From positions 296,180,849 to 296,244,848 of the forward strand of contig NC_089493.1 in the NCBI RefSeq assembly GCF_036850765.1: a stretch of DNA of 64,000 nucleotides, read 5' to 3'. The stretch comes from Saccopteryx bilineata. Lineage: Eukaryota; Chordata; Mammalia; Chiroptera; Emballonuridae. A program made the translations under genes and the position numbers. The notes under the pieces were generated by a model, which had not been told where the DNA came from, did not search any database, and saw only the letters and a program-made list of their open reading frames with translations. Positions 10,824 to 21,500 of the stretch are shown piece by piece. Numbering within the stretch: the first letter of the stretch is position 1; each line of letters begins with the position of its first letter.

Positions 10824-11898
10824 CCGCTGCTGTCCCCGCGTCCCCCCTCAGTGACCCGCTGCCGTCCCCACATCCTCCCTCAGTGACCCGACCCGCTGCC
10901 GTCCCCGCGTCCTTCCTCGGTGACCCGCTGCCGTCCCCGCGTTCCCCCTCGGCGACCCTCTGCCGTCCCCGCGTTCCCCCTCGGCGACCCGCTGCCGTCC
11001 CCGCGTCCCCCCTCGGCGACCCGCTGCCGTCCCCGCGTCCCCCCTCGGCGACCCGCTGCCGTCCCCGCGTCCCCCCTCGGCGACCCGCTGCCGTCCCCGC
11101 GTCCCCCCTCGGCGACCCTCTGCCGTCCCCGCGTCCCCCCTCGGCGACCCTCTGCCGTCCCCGCGTCCCCCCTCGGCGACCCGCTGCCGTCCCCGCGTCC
11201 CCCCTCGGCGACCCTCTGCCGTCCCCGCGTCCCCCCTCGGCGACCCTCTGCCGTCCCCGCGTCCCCCCCCGGCGACCCTCTGCCGTCCCCGCGTCCCCCC
11301 TCGGCGACCCGCTGCCGTCCCCGCGTCCCCCCTCGGCGACCCGCTGCCGTCCCCGCGTCCCCCCTCGGCGACCCGCTGCCGTCCCCGCGTCCTCCCCCGG
11401 CGACCCGCTGCCGTCCCCGCGTCCTCCCTCGGCGACCCTCTGCCGCCCCCGCGTCCTCCCCCGGCGACCCTCTGCCGTCCCCGCGTCCTCCCCCGGCGAC
11501 CCGCTGCCGTCCCCGCGTCCTCCCCCGGCGACCCTCTGCCGCCCCCGCGTCCTCCCCCGGCGACCCTCTGCCGTCCCCGCGTCCTCCCCCGGCGACCCAA
11601 TGCCGCCCCCGCGTCCTCCCTCGGCGACCCGCTGCCGTCCCCGCGTCCTCCCCCGGCGACCCTCTGCCGTCCCCGCGTCCTCCCTCGGCGACCCGCTGCC
11701 GTCCCCGCGTCCTCCCTCGGCGACCCTCTGCCGTCCCCGCGTCCTCCCTCGGCGACCCGCTGCCGCCCCCGCGTCCTCCCTCAGTGACCTGCTGCCGCCC
11801 CCGCGTCCTCCCTCAGTGACTCGACCCGCTGCCGTCCCCGCGTCCTCCCTCGGCGACCCGCTGCCGCCCCCGCGTCCTCCCTCAGTGACTGCTGCTGT
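10812..11898. repeat. Minisatellite, 32-bp unit, about 33 copies, overlapping the USP31 stop
   Basis: Units of 32 bp, core TCGGCGACCCGCTGCCGTCC then CCGCGTCCCCCC. The outer units read TCAGTGACC where inner units read TCGGCGACC. The first TCAGTGACC contains the USP31 TGA, so the array grew from sequence at the stop codon. Since 32 is not a multiple of three, each frame reads the unit in all phases, and no phase contains a stop. That produces long Pro/Arg-rich open frames, including one of 432 codons out of frame with USP31. The inner units make this one of the most C-rich tracts in the window. Confidence 0.95.
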
Positions 11899-14800
11899 CT
11901 GGAGGCTTCCCCGGGAAGCTGATTATTTATTTAGAACCCCTCCCCTCCCACCAGAGCCCTCTGTGCTTCCGTTTTGTAGTTTTTGGGGGGTCATGTGCCT
12001 GACGCGTGTGCTTGTGTGTGCGTGTGCGCGTGGGCAGGCGCATATGTGTGAGTGCGTGCGTGCGTGTGCAGAAGTGAATTGCAGGTTGTTAAAAAGCGTC
12101 GCCTTACTCTGCCGTTGAACCAAGTATCAGCCATAGGCAAAGCATCGCTGTACCGAGCTGACTGGAAAGAGTCTAGATGACACCCGGACACAGTCCCTCT
12201 TGCAAATTGTCCATACTTCTTTCTGGAGAACTCTAATCAGACTTCTGTCGGGACCCTGGGGTCTTGGACCCCGTGGAGCAGCTACGCTGCGTGGCTGTGC
12301 TCTGTGGAAGGGTGAGTCGTTCGACTTGGGTTTCACTGGAGCAGGACGTGTCTTCCCTGTGGATGGTCCCATGGCACCAGAAGTTCTAAAAAAACCTGGG
12401 ACACTAACGATGACCAAACCGAGAGAAGACGGTTGCTTTCTGCACTTTGGCCCCACCTACCAGCCTTTGGAAAAGGGCAACATTTTAACACTAATGTTTC
12501 TCAGGTATATACTCAGCTGCGCTACTAGGATGCGTATCGGCGAAAGGGTTGGAGAGGAAGGTGGCCTGTCCGTGACCCCACGTCTCCTGCCACGTTGGAA
12601 GTGTCTGGAAGTGGAAGTGGTCTGGCCCCACCTTCCTGTCCGCAAAGATGTGTGTGCCATGCGCTGCCGTGACTCTCTGGGGTACATCCCGAGAGGTGGC
12701 GGATTGGATGTCCGGAAAGCCAGTCACTATTAGTTACATTTTTATTTTTTCCTTCTCAACGTGCGAGTGAAGAAGGCCACTGGGATTTTTGGAACGCAGT
12801 AGAGCAGTTAACACTCCTGAAAGATTCCTGGAAAATAAAGAGTTCTCAGCTGGATGTCTGCATCTGCACCGTCGCCCCCGCTGCTCTGGCTTCTTCTGTC
12901 AGAAGTTGAAAGCTCCACGCCCCTCTGCACGCATGTCGCTGTTCCCACAACGTCTGGTCGGTGATGGGGAGGACAGGAGTTGCCGGGGTAACAGGAGTAT
13001 TCCGTCCACGCCTCTGACCCTGCCTGCAGAGCTCAGTACGACCGCTTCTCACCCACGGATTGGCTTCTCCATTTCTTCTGCCCAGGATTTGACGGGAGCA
13101 GCCCTCAGCAGGGTCGGAGCGTGTCCCCCGGCCCCCTGTCCTCGCAAAGGGCATATATCTTGGTTAGAAAAATAGAGAACCTCACAAAAAATCTCACACA
13201 TAAGCCAGACACATGGTTTCCCCGGCTTTCTGGAACAATCCCGGCAACTTTTAGGGTTTTTTTCTTTTCCTCCTTTTTCTAAATGTCAAGGGAGTCGTGG
13301 TTCTGTTTGTTCGAATAGCATTTGCCACTTTGTCATGAAATACAGCATGCTATGTTTATATGCTCTTAACTGTTAACTTCTTTTTTATTTTTAAGTCATA
13401 GACTCTTCAAGTTCTTCCGAACTCATGGTGCACGGGCCCCTTTGTACCCGTTCAGCGTCACTGTGTGTGAGGTAGCCCGACAGGCACCTGTGCACAGCTG
13501 GGATTCTGCACTGCCTTTTTGGGTTGGTTGGTGGGTTTTTTTCTATAAATACCTCTTGGGAAGTCTTTCCAGAGTCACTTAACTTTATTTTTGCTGCTAG
13601 TTTGAGCATTAGCAGGTAGCTCGTGAGTCTGGGGGCCGCTGGTGTTTGGGGGGCTGGGACTTGAGACCCTGTGCTCCTCGAGACGCCCCTCAGCCCACCA
13701 ACATCGCCGTCCGTGCCCTGAGCTCGCTGCCTGGGTCCGCCTGCCCGCGGCCTCCACAGCCCCCGGGGCGGGTTGGCTGCTGCTGGTCTTCCTGTGTCGA
13801 CTTCTGCTTCCTGGCCGGGACACGGCAGATGCGTGGTCGTCTGAGAAGCCACCTCTCTGCGGCAGGCCGACCGTCATGGTGGAGCTCCGAGAAGTCCAGT
13901 CTGGCCACTTGCACGGCTCTGTTAACACCTCCGGGGGGGCTGCCCTCAGTGAAAGCGTTACCAGAAAGGAGTTTAGTTTTCACAGTGCTAAATATTTTTA
14001 TTCTTGAAGGCTCCAGGAATGGAGTGTCCCATTGGGCTTTCGTGTCTTCAAGAGAGCGACAGACTCTTGTAATTTTTCACGAGATCTAAAAATAAAATTT
14101 CAGTCCCTGTGAGTTTTGTATGTCTGGGGTTTACGAAGTGGGAAGAATCGGGGGGGTATCGGCGCTGTCTGGGTGGCGCGAGGCCGGTACGTTTCTCTGC
14201 TGCTCCCGCAGTGAACACTTCTGCCCCTGACTCCCAGGTCCAGCCTGGAAGCCTCCGGAAGGACCTGTGCTGGAAGTCTGGCGCGCTCTGCAGTGTGCAG
14301 TACGGGTCACTGGGTTCGGTTCAGTTCTCTGGTTGCTTAGGGACCTGGTGTTCATTCTGTTTTTGATTTGCCCGGCAATGTTGGGTGTGATCAGCCTGTG
14401 TGTTACAGTCCCTGCTGTGGCCACCGGCCCTGGACTTCCGGTGGACGGCGGGCGGACCTGGTCCAGGTGCTCATTTCCTGGTGGGCCTAAAATGTCTGCT
14501 TTTCAAGCAGTTTCCTTCTTGATTTCTTTCCTGGTAGACACCCAGTGCCCTGGGGCCCTGTGGTTCCTGAGGACGGCCCTCGGCCCCCCACTGTGACCCC
14601 TTGTATAACATGGACGCACAAGGAAACAGCTCATGTCGTGTGAGGACTGTCTCCTGGGCCTCTCGTCTCTTCTGAAAGCGGCCGGCCGGGAGGACCGGTG
14701 CGCGGGGACCGGCCCTGTGGGGGTGGGGGTCTGCAGACGAACGCGCTCGTCACCCTCCCTCCATCCCTCCCTCATTTGCTCTGCAAGCAACACCAACACA

Positions 14801-16092
14801 GAGGGCCCGCTGCTGGCACACGGCAGGGACTCGCGGGCCGAGGAGGCCTGGGCCCATGGCCGGAGGGTGGGCGAGGGGGCCAGCAGCGTCCCAAACAGCG
14901 ACAGTCCCCGCGAACAGAAGAGCGAGCGGGTTCCGGTCCCCCGGAGCACGTGCGTTCTGGAAACTGTCCTTCACCTCGGGAGATGGCGGCAGTGGAGCGC
15001 CCACCTTTCCCGACGGAGCCGCCCCTGCTGCTGAGGGGCTGGAATCCCCGTCGACCTCACTTCTCATCAGAGTCTGTCGTCCACGTTGGTAGGAGGGGGG
15101 TGTGGGGGGGTGGGGGTGGTGTGAGAGGAAAGCTGTCATTCCTGTGAAGCAGCCGTCACGGAGCACACAGAAGAACGTGTGAAGGACAGGAAGTGGCACC
15201 TTCAGGGATGCGGAGCAGAGGAGAGCAGTGCACAAAACTTGTTTCAGATGAACACGTGTTTTCAAGTAGATTGACACCTGACATTTCACTACCTTTCATT
15301 CTGACAAAAGTCACCGACCAGCGCAGGTCACCGTTTCCTACGGAGGCGATTGCACTTCTCGGTGCAGCAGTGAGGAGTCAGTGTGTCGGGGGTGGGCTCC
15401 TGAGACGGTTCATGAAAACCATAAGCACAGTGCCAATCAAGACGGATTCTGTGAGGTGAGTTCAGCTTTGCGTTATTTGGAATCAAAAAGAGAACTTGCC
15501 GAGTAAGCAGTTCTAACTGTAGGCTCGAGGGTCAGCCGTTCCTGTGCGGTCTGCCTGTCTCTATTTCACAAGCGGTGCATTATCACTAAACCTGATGGAG
15601 TATTTTTTTGGGGGGGGGGGGACCCTGTGTCACACACTGCCTTCTGGTCGACTCCCACAGTGGGAGCATTGTAGCTGCATTTCGAGCGTGACCAATCCCC
15701 TTCCGCCCAAGTCACAAGTTTGCATGGCCCCATCCAACCCAGAAAACATGTGTTTCCTACCTATGCAAAGCAGCTAATAAACAGTCTCCACCACACCAAA
15801 TGCAAGGGTTTTTTTTTTTTTTTAATTTATTTAAAGGCACTCTTAGGTGATGGAGCTCTATTTTCGAACTTGTCATTGATCGAATGTGGTTTCACCTTCC
15901 GTCCAGAAGAGCGCAGATGTGGTTTCTGTGTCACTTTGCACAAGTTGTGGCCGGCTGGCCGGTTCTTTCGTTCATCGGTGGGACTAATAAAAGAGTGGGA
16001 GCAGGAATGGAATTGGGTCTGTATGTATGTTGGACACACACTGGTTTATATACTGTATTTAGTCTGAAGACTTGAAGTATAGGAATTCTAAA

Positions 16093-16098
16093 AATAAA
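16093..16098 (+). promoter_or_regulatory. Alternative polyadenylation signal AATAAA (candidate)
   Basis: A hexamer in an AT-rich context following ACTTGAAGTATAGGAATTC, with T-rich sequence downstream (TTAATTTTTTAATCC). It would give a USP31 3' UTR about 2 kb shorter than the 18064 signal. Confidence 0.35.
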
Positions 16099-16339
16099 AT
16101 GCCGTTTTCTATGGATTTTAATTTTTTAATCCCTTCTAAGTTTCTGTCGTGGTCACTGGGAGAGCATGTGTCTTCTAATAGAGCTGGCAGTTCTAAAACA
16201 CTTCTGTGGGGATGTTGAGCTCTGTTGGAAAGCTTTGGGGCCCCACAGCCACTGGTCACGTGAAGACCAAGCTTGACGGGGTTCATGGTGGTGGTGTAGG
16301 GGGAGTTAGGTTCCAGAGCCACGTCACGTGCATCTTAGT

Positions 16340-16500
16340 CCAGTGTTTCCCAATTTGGGGGAGCAGTGAGATCCACGATAGACTCGGGGGGCTTTTTGAA
16401 ATCTCGCAGGGACTCTGCCCTTCTGAATGACGTATCTGAGAGCCTGGTACCCAGCATTTAGGAGAATCGTCCAGGGAACTTTAAAAAATACCAATGTCCC
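16340..16500. mobile_element. Possible MER20/MER5-like hAT relic
   Basis: The stretch from CCAGTGTTTCCCAATTTGGG to GGAACTTTAAAAAATACCAA resembles an ancient hAT non-autonomous relic within the USP31 3' UTR. It is decayed, and the subfamily cannot be fixed by eye. Confidence 0.4.
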
Positions 16501-17496
16501 TCTTCTAGCTCACAATCTTTTTACATAATTAGTGACGGGACAGCTCCCAGGAACGGCTCCCAGGAATGGTCATGCGTGTTAAAGCTCGGGTATTTCTGAT
16601 GTGCAGGCAGCACTGGGAAGCTGCTGAGAACCAGGACGAGTGAGGACCAGGAGGGACAGAGTCCTCTGCCGGAGAGGAAAAGACGCACACCAGAGACTGA
16701 CACGACCTCCCATTTGAGTGAAGTCGGGGAGCTGTTCTGACTCGAGGCCTAGTTAGGGAGGGTGGTGCATTCGGCGGGGGCCCCAGCACTTGTCCGTCTG
16801 GTCGGAGTGGGTGCTCTAGTTTGCGGGGCAGGCAGAGTGTCCCCGTGGGTCATGGCAGGGCCAGGCCTGGCGGCGGGGTGGGGATAGGGAAGTCACTCCG
16901 GTAGAAAACCTGTCTCCGCTTTTGATACAATCATGGTTACTTTGTAGTAATTACAACAGCAAACCCTAAGCTGCCCTTGAATTTCCTGCTTAGCTCATTC
17001 TTTATCTAGAATGTAGTTTCAGGACAGATCTTTCAATTTAAAACTGATTGTGAAGCATATTAATTGGAGTCGTCTTTTGGGGAGGGGTGAGGTGGGATGG
17101 TGGAGGAAGCTTCATTGGTATTTTTTCCATGTAATTTAAAAAAATCAAATACCATCCAAAAATGTGGTTGTAAACGCCACTGACAGAGGCCAGAGACGTT
17201 TAGTTTCCATCTGCGGTGAGCTGAATGCACCCTGACATCTTCAAACAGTCCGCCGTGCCGCTCAGGGGGTCCCCCCGGAGCAGTGTGCTGCCTGCAAAAA
17301 CAGGAAACCGCTGACCTCCACGTTTCGAGGCATCAAGCTCACGGGCACATCCAGGTTTGGAAGCGTTCCCTTTAGAAAGGCCACCGGGGCAGCGAGACCT
17401 GTTGCCGTGGGGAAATGTGATATGAAATGTCCTAGGTGCTGCTCCAGCTGGCGAGAGCCATCGAGACACCGGAGGGGGCGGGGCTGGGGAGGGGGT

Positions 17497-17600
17497 ACGG
17501 CGTGTCCGCAGGCGGGGGGGGGGGGTATGGCGTGTCCGCAGGCGGAGGGGTACGGCGTGTCCGCAGGCGGGGGGGGGGGTATGGCGTGTCCGCAGGCTGA
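17497..17600. repeat. Short minisatellite, about 26-35 bp units, 4 copies
   Basis: Four copies of GGCGTGTCCGCAGGCGG with poly-G spacers of variable length separated by TACG or TATG. It lies in the probable 3' UTR of USP31. The G runs of 9-11 bases make it prone to length change. Confidence 0.85.
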
Positions 17601-18063
17601 GGCTCTCCGCGCGCCTGCCCCTCCGCGCCTCGCACCGCTGGTTAGCGCTGAACTCGGGCCGGCACAGAGACCGTTTCTCAATGGACCGCTTTCCGCCCGT
17701 ACGCTGGGGTTTCTGTGGTCTTACAAGCCGCGTGTCTGCGCTCCACGACATGGTTCCGGTGTCTGTCCACCTTCCGCTCGCAGTGGTTTCCGCCTGAGTG
17801 TCTTCCGTGGTACAGGAAGGTGGAGGTCAGGGCGTCTCCCGTCGAGGCCGGGAGCGAAGGACACATTCTAAGTTGCCCAAGAACAGGTTCATGAGATGTG
17901 TCACATGCTATTTATTTGTATGTCCAATGATTCAAGGTATATGCACTTTTAAGACTCAGAATTTATCATTTTTTTATGTTTAAAATGTTTTCTTTTTGAA
18001 CCAGCCATTGATGATAACAGTTGGAACGAAGAGAGACAAGGGGAAAAAAATGTAACAAAATAC

Positions 18064-18069
18064 AATAAA
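18064..18069 (+). promoter_or_regulatory. USP31: Candidate USP31 distal polyadenylation signal
   Basis: AATAAA in the context AAAATACAATAAATGTATGAC, preceded by about 200 bp of AT-rich sequence that looks like conserved UTR. Mobile elements become frequent only downstream of this point. Confidence 0.5.
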
Positions 18070-18090
18070 TGTATGACGTGACGCCCTTCC

Positions 18091-20010
18091 ATCCATACTC
18101 CTTTCTCCCCTCTTGCCAAACCCCATTTTTGATCTTGGTTATTAACCTTGGAAATAGAAGCAGATATTGGTACTATGCCAATGTATACAAAATGCCTTAA
18201 AAACTGTACCGTTCAATGTAAAAAAAAAAAAAAAAAGAAACTTACAGAAGGCTACGTGTAGATGCTCCATGTGTATGTTTTTTAAAAGAATACGTCACAC
18301 CCCGGGCTTATTTAATTTTCCTGGTCAAGAATTAACAGTCCCATGTTCTCCGTGAGGCAGTGCTTGGAGCCGGGTAACAACTCGCATCCTAATTCCATTC
18401 CAGCCGACTTTCCACACTGTATATATTTCCTCCTTCTGCCGCACTTTGGTGACGGGAGGAAACAGCAGTCCCAAAGGAAGCGTGTTTTTCTGGGCTCTCT
18501 CTCGCCCCCCAGAACTTTGCGTTGGAAGGTCCTGTTCTGGTCAAATTTCCAGCTCTGACTGGACAGGACTCCCAGTTGAGGGTGTCATGCCTCACGTGAC
18601 CACACGGGGGCACTAGAAGATCGCCATTATCAAAGATAACAAACAGTCCAGCGTGCGTGGTCTTGGCCTCTGTGGCCACGCTTGTTCATACGTGTGTGTT
18701 GCGTGTTTTATCAGTGAGCAGGGGTCCACTCCAGACGGGTGCCACAGCCTCCAGGTTTCATAGGAACCACTCTGGCTCACAGTTGGGGCAGGGAGACTCC
18801 CAGACCAAGGAGGACAGGTGTGGACCACACACCGTCAAAACCAGTAGCGCACAGCGCCCACAAGCCTCTCGGGTTTCGAACGGGAGAATTTTGTCTCAGT
18901 TCCACTGAAGAGTTGAACCACGTTGCATGCACGCTGGTGATGCAGGAGGCTTCCCTGATGCACCCACGGTCACCTGTCATCAAACACGTTGGCTTAAATG
19001 CTAAGCAGATATTTGGGGAAGATTCTGCTTCCTTAACACCTCGGAGGGTTCTCAAATATCTGGCCCGTATCACCCTGAACTCCCCCCTCCTCTGTCCGCT
19101 CTTCCTGGAGAAGCAAAGGCATGAGGTGGTCCCTTGCCCTTTGTGGTCCAGGCCCCCGTGACCCCGCGGGCCATGCCTTGAGGATTGCCCCCCACCTGAG
19201 GTGCTTTCTCTTTCCCATGTGGCGTCCTGCAGGTGGACGTCTGGTTTCTCTCTCCCTGCAGGCCCCGGCTCCGTGTCCTCATCGCTTTCCCGTCTACTTC
19301 AGGTAGAACCTTACAGACCTGGTCTGGTCTGGTCTGCTCTGGGCCATATTTCTCAGCCCCTGGTGATGTTTTCCGCACTGAGGGGGAGGGCCACTGTCTC
19401 GCCGGCTGAGAGGGTTTGGCATTAGGCTGTGCCCACCAGTGGCCTGGCACCCCATTCTTTAAGACCGTTCGCGGATACGATGCCAGTTTGACCCAGCAGC
19501 TCGGTTTTTCCTAAAGAAAGCAGGTAGTAATAACGGGTGTGAAACCAGGGCTCTGGTCGGCCAGGCGCCCTGCGCCATGCCTGCCTGTGTGGGGGACGGA
19601 TTCGTAGAGGCCCAGGGTGTGCACGTCCAGTCCCTGGGACTCAGGGCCGGGTGTCAGACTCGCAGGGGGAGGGCCGGTGGAATGGGGAAGATGCCCCGTT
19701 ACAGCCCCACTCAGGGCGGAAGTCCAGGTTCCTTCATTCAGCAATGTGTGTGCCCTGTGTGCCCAGGTCCCGGGGCTGTGACCACACCCGAGGAGCTTGC
19801 TGTCCAGTCGGGTCAGGTTAGTTGATAGATAATTTACATCTCAGCCCTGCTGTCCACCTACATACCACAGCTCTGCCCTCAGGGCGTCTCCACCTCCGGC
19901 CACTGCCTGCTGTCAGCGAGAAGGATGTCTCCTCTTGTCTTGTGCCTGCAGACCTCATCTCTGTGTCTCTACAGACATCAGCGTGTCACTGGGCCTTCCC
20001 TCACCACACC
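18091..20010. other. Intergenic sequence; one L2 relic
   Basis: No coding region was recognised. A 16-base A run lies at 18220-18235. The stretch 19728-19835 (CATTCAGCAATGTGTGTGCC, then GAGCTTGCTGTCCAG) looks like the 3' end of an ancient L2. The rest is unassigned. Confidence 0.5.
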
Positions 20011-20430
20011 TTTTTTTTAATGAAAGAAGGGGAGGCAGAAAGACAGACTCTCGCATGCACCCGACAGGGGTCCACTCGGCAAGCCCACTAGGGGGCGATG
20101 CTCTGCCTATCCGGGGCCCTTGCTCTGTTGCTCCGCCACTGAGCTTATTCTAGCGCATGAGGCAGAGGCCATGGAGCCATGCTCAGCTCCGGGAGCCAAC
20201 TCGCTCCAATCAAACCATGGCTGCGGAAGGGGGAGAAAGAGAGAGAAAGGAGGAGGAGGGGTGGAGAAGTGTCCACAGGAGAAGAGGACGGAAGAACAAA
20301 TGAGAAGCAATACTTGAGGAGATAATGACTGAAGTGAATGGGCACTTCTCCTGTGTGCCCTGACTGGGAATTGAATCTGGGGCTTCCACACGCCACACTG
20401 ATGATCTGCTGAGCCAACCAGTCAGGGCCA
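20011..20430 (-). mobile_element. tRNA-derived SINE (bat type 1), interrupted by an insertion
   Basis: This is a reverse-complement copy of the SINE at 4804. It begins with a T run (the A-tail) and ends with a degraded box A complement at GAGCCAACCAGTCAGGGCC. About 75 bp replaces a short stretch between GGTGGAGAAG and GGGCACTTCTCCTGTG. That insert contains a 53-bp inverted copy of sequence found at 20838-20890. Confidence 0.88.
20280..20332. repeat. Left arm of a 53-bp inverted duplication
   Basis: The 53 bases starting AGAAGAGGACGGAAGAACAA are the reverse complement of 20838-20890 with two mismatches. The right arm is in L2-adjacent DNA beyond the next SINE, and the left arm is embedded in the SINE at 20011. 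The arms are about 505 bp apart, with a whole SINE between them. Confidence 0.92.
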
Positions 20431-20648
20431 CTTTTTTTTTTAAATGAGAGGAGGGGAGGCAGAAAGACAGACTCCCACATGTACTTTGACCAGGATTCAC
20501 CTGGCAAGCCCACAGGGGGTGATACACTGCCCATCTGGTATGTTGCTCTGTTGCTCAACAATCAAGCTCTTCTTAGTGCCTGAGCTGGAGGCCATGGAGC
20601 CATCCTCAGTGCCCAGGACCAATTTGCTCCAGTCAAGCCATGGCTGCA

Positions 20649-20688
<40 letters not shown>

Positions 20689-20804
20689 TGAGAGGGGTGG
20701 AGAAGCAGATGATCGCTTCTCCTGTGTGCCTTGATCAGAAATTTAATCTGGGACATCCACACACCAGGCCAATGCTCCACCACTGAGCCAACCAGCCAGG
20801 GTCC
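20431..20804 (-). mobile_element. tRNA-derived SINE (bat type 1)
   Basis: Second minus-strand copy, abutting the first. It has a T run, a (GA)n tract at 20653-20684 in the body, and the head complement ending GCCAACCAGCCAGGGTCC. It was probably inserted into the A-tail or flank of its neighbour. Confidence 0.88.
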
Positions 20805-20837
20805 ATCCTGCATTTTAAGAATGTGTTTGGGAGCTTT

Positions 20838-20890
20838 TCAGTCATTATCACCTCAAGTATTGCTTCTCATTTGTTCTTCTGTCCTCTTCT
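20838..20890. repeat. Right arm of the 53-bp inverted duplication
   Basis: TCAGTCATTATCACCTCAAG through GTCCTCTTC is the likely source copy, since it continues without a break into the L2-like sequence that follows. Confidence 0.9.
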
Positions 20891-21500
20891 AGGACCCAGT
20901 AAATGACCTCACCGTCCACCCATTTCCGTGACTCAGTCCAGAAACCAGGAGTCCGTCACTCACCTCCCTCCCTTACATCTCATCTCTTGGCAGGCCCCAT
21001 CCAGCTAGGCATTCACAATCGTGCCCTAATCTGCCCACTTCTCTTTCTCTCCACGGATCACACCCGAGTCCAAGTCACCATAGTCTTGGCGGGAGCCTCT
21101 TAAGTCTGCCCACTTCTCCACATCACCCTCCTTCCCCGTCTGATATCATTCTTCCTCCACTCCAAGCACAGAAGCCATCTTGCAGTGTGTCGACCGCAGG
21201 ACCTTGGCACTTGCTGTGTCCTCTGCCGAGAATGCTCTTCCCCCGGGTGTTTACACGGCAGGTCCTTCTATCTCAGTGGAACCTGGGAGTGTCCTCTTGG
21301 GGCCCCACGTCCAGTGTTGCCTTCCTCCCACGTGGCAGTCCCTCTTCGTCTTGTTCGCCTGTTTTATTTTCACGGAACCCTCAGTCTGCGGAATTCTCGT
21401 TCACGCGCTAGTTCACCATGCCTCCGCCCACCAGCGTGTGGGAACCCTTCCAGCAGAGTCCTTCCCCTGTTCCTCGTGGCATTTTCAGATGATTTTCCAC
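20890..21500 (+). mobile_element. L2 LINE 3' region relic
   Basis: Blocks such as CTCCACTCCAAGCACAGAAG, GACCTTGGCACTTGCTGTGT and GAATGCTCTTCCCCCGGGTG follow the order of the mammalian L2 3' region. It is old and strongly diverged. The short ORFs here are chance. Confidence 0.75.

Larger units (their letters stand above)
10824..18090 (+). other. USP31: USP31 3' untranslated region (probable extent)
   Basis: The region runs from the stop codon to just past the AATAAA at 18064. It contains no spliced coding exon and no SINE or L1 copy, unlike the DNA beyond it, which fits a long constrained 3' UTR. The first 1.1 kb is a minisatellite. AT-rich stretches at 12730-13400, 15450-16140 and 17880-18090 look like conserved UTR, the last with AU-rich ATTTATTT. 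Earlier AATAAA hexamers at 14091, 15776, 15986 and 16093 allow shorter forms. Human USP31 also has a 3' UTR of several kb. The exact end is inferred. Confidence 0.6.

Noticed and set aside
10820..12118. 432-codon Pro/Arg-rich frame after the USP31 stop
   Set aside because: Open in all frames because of the 32-bp unit. No evidence of translation; kept only as a finding about the stop codon.
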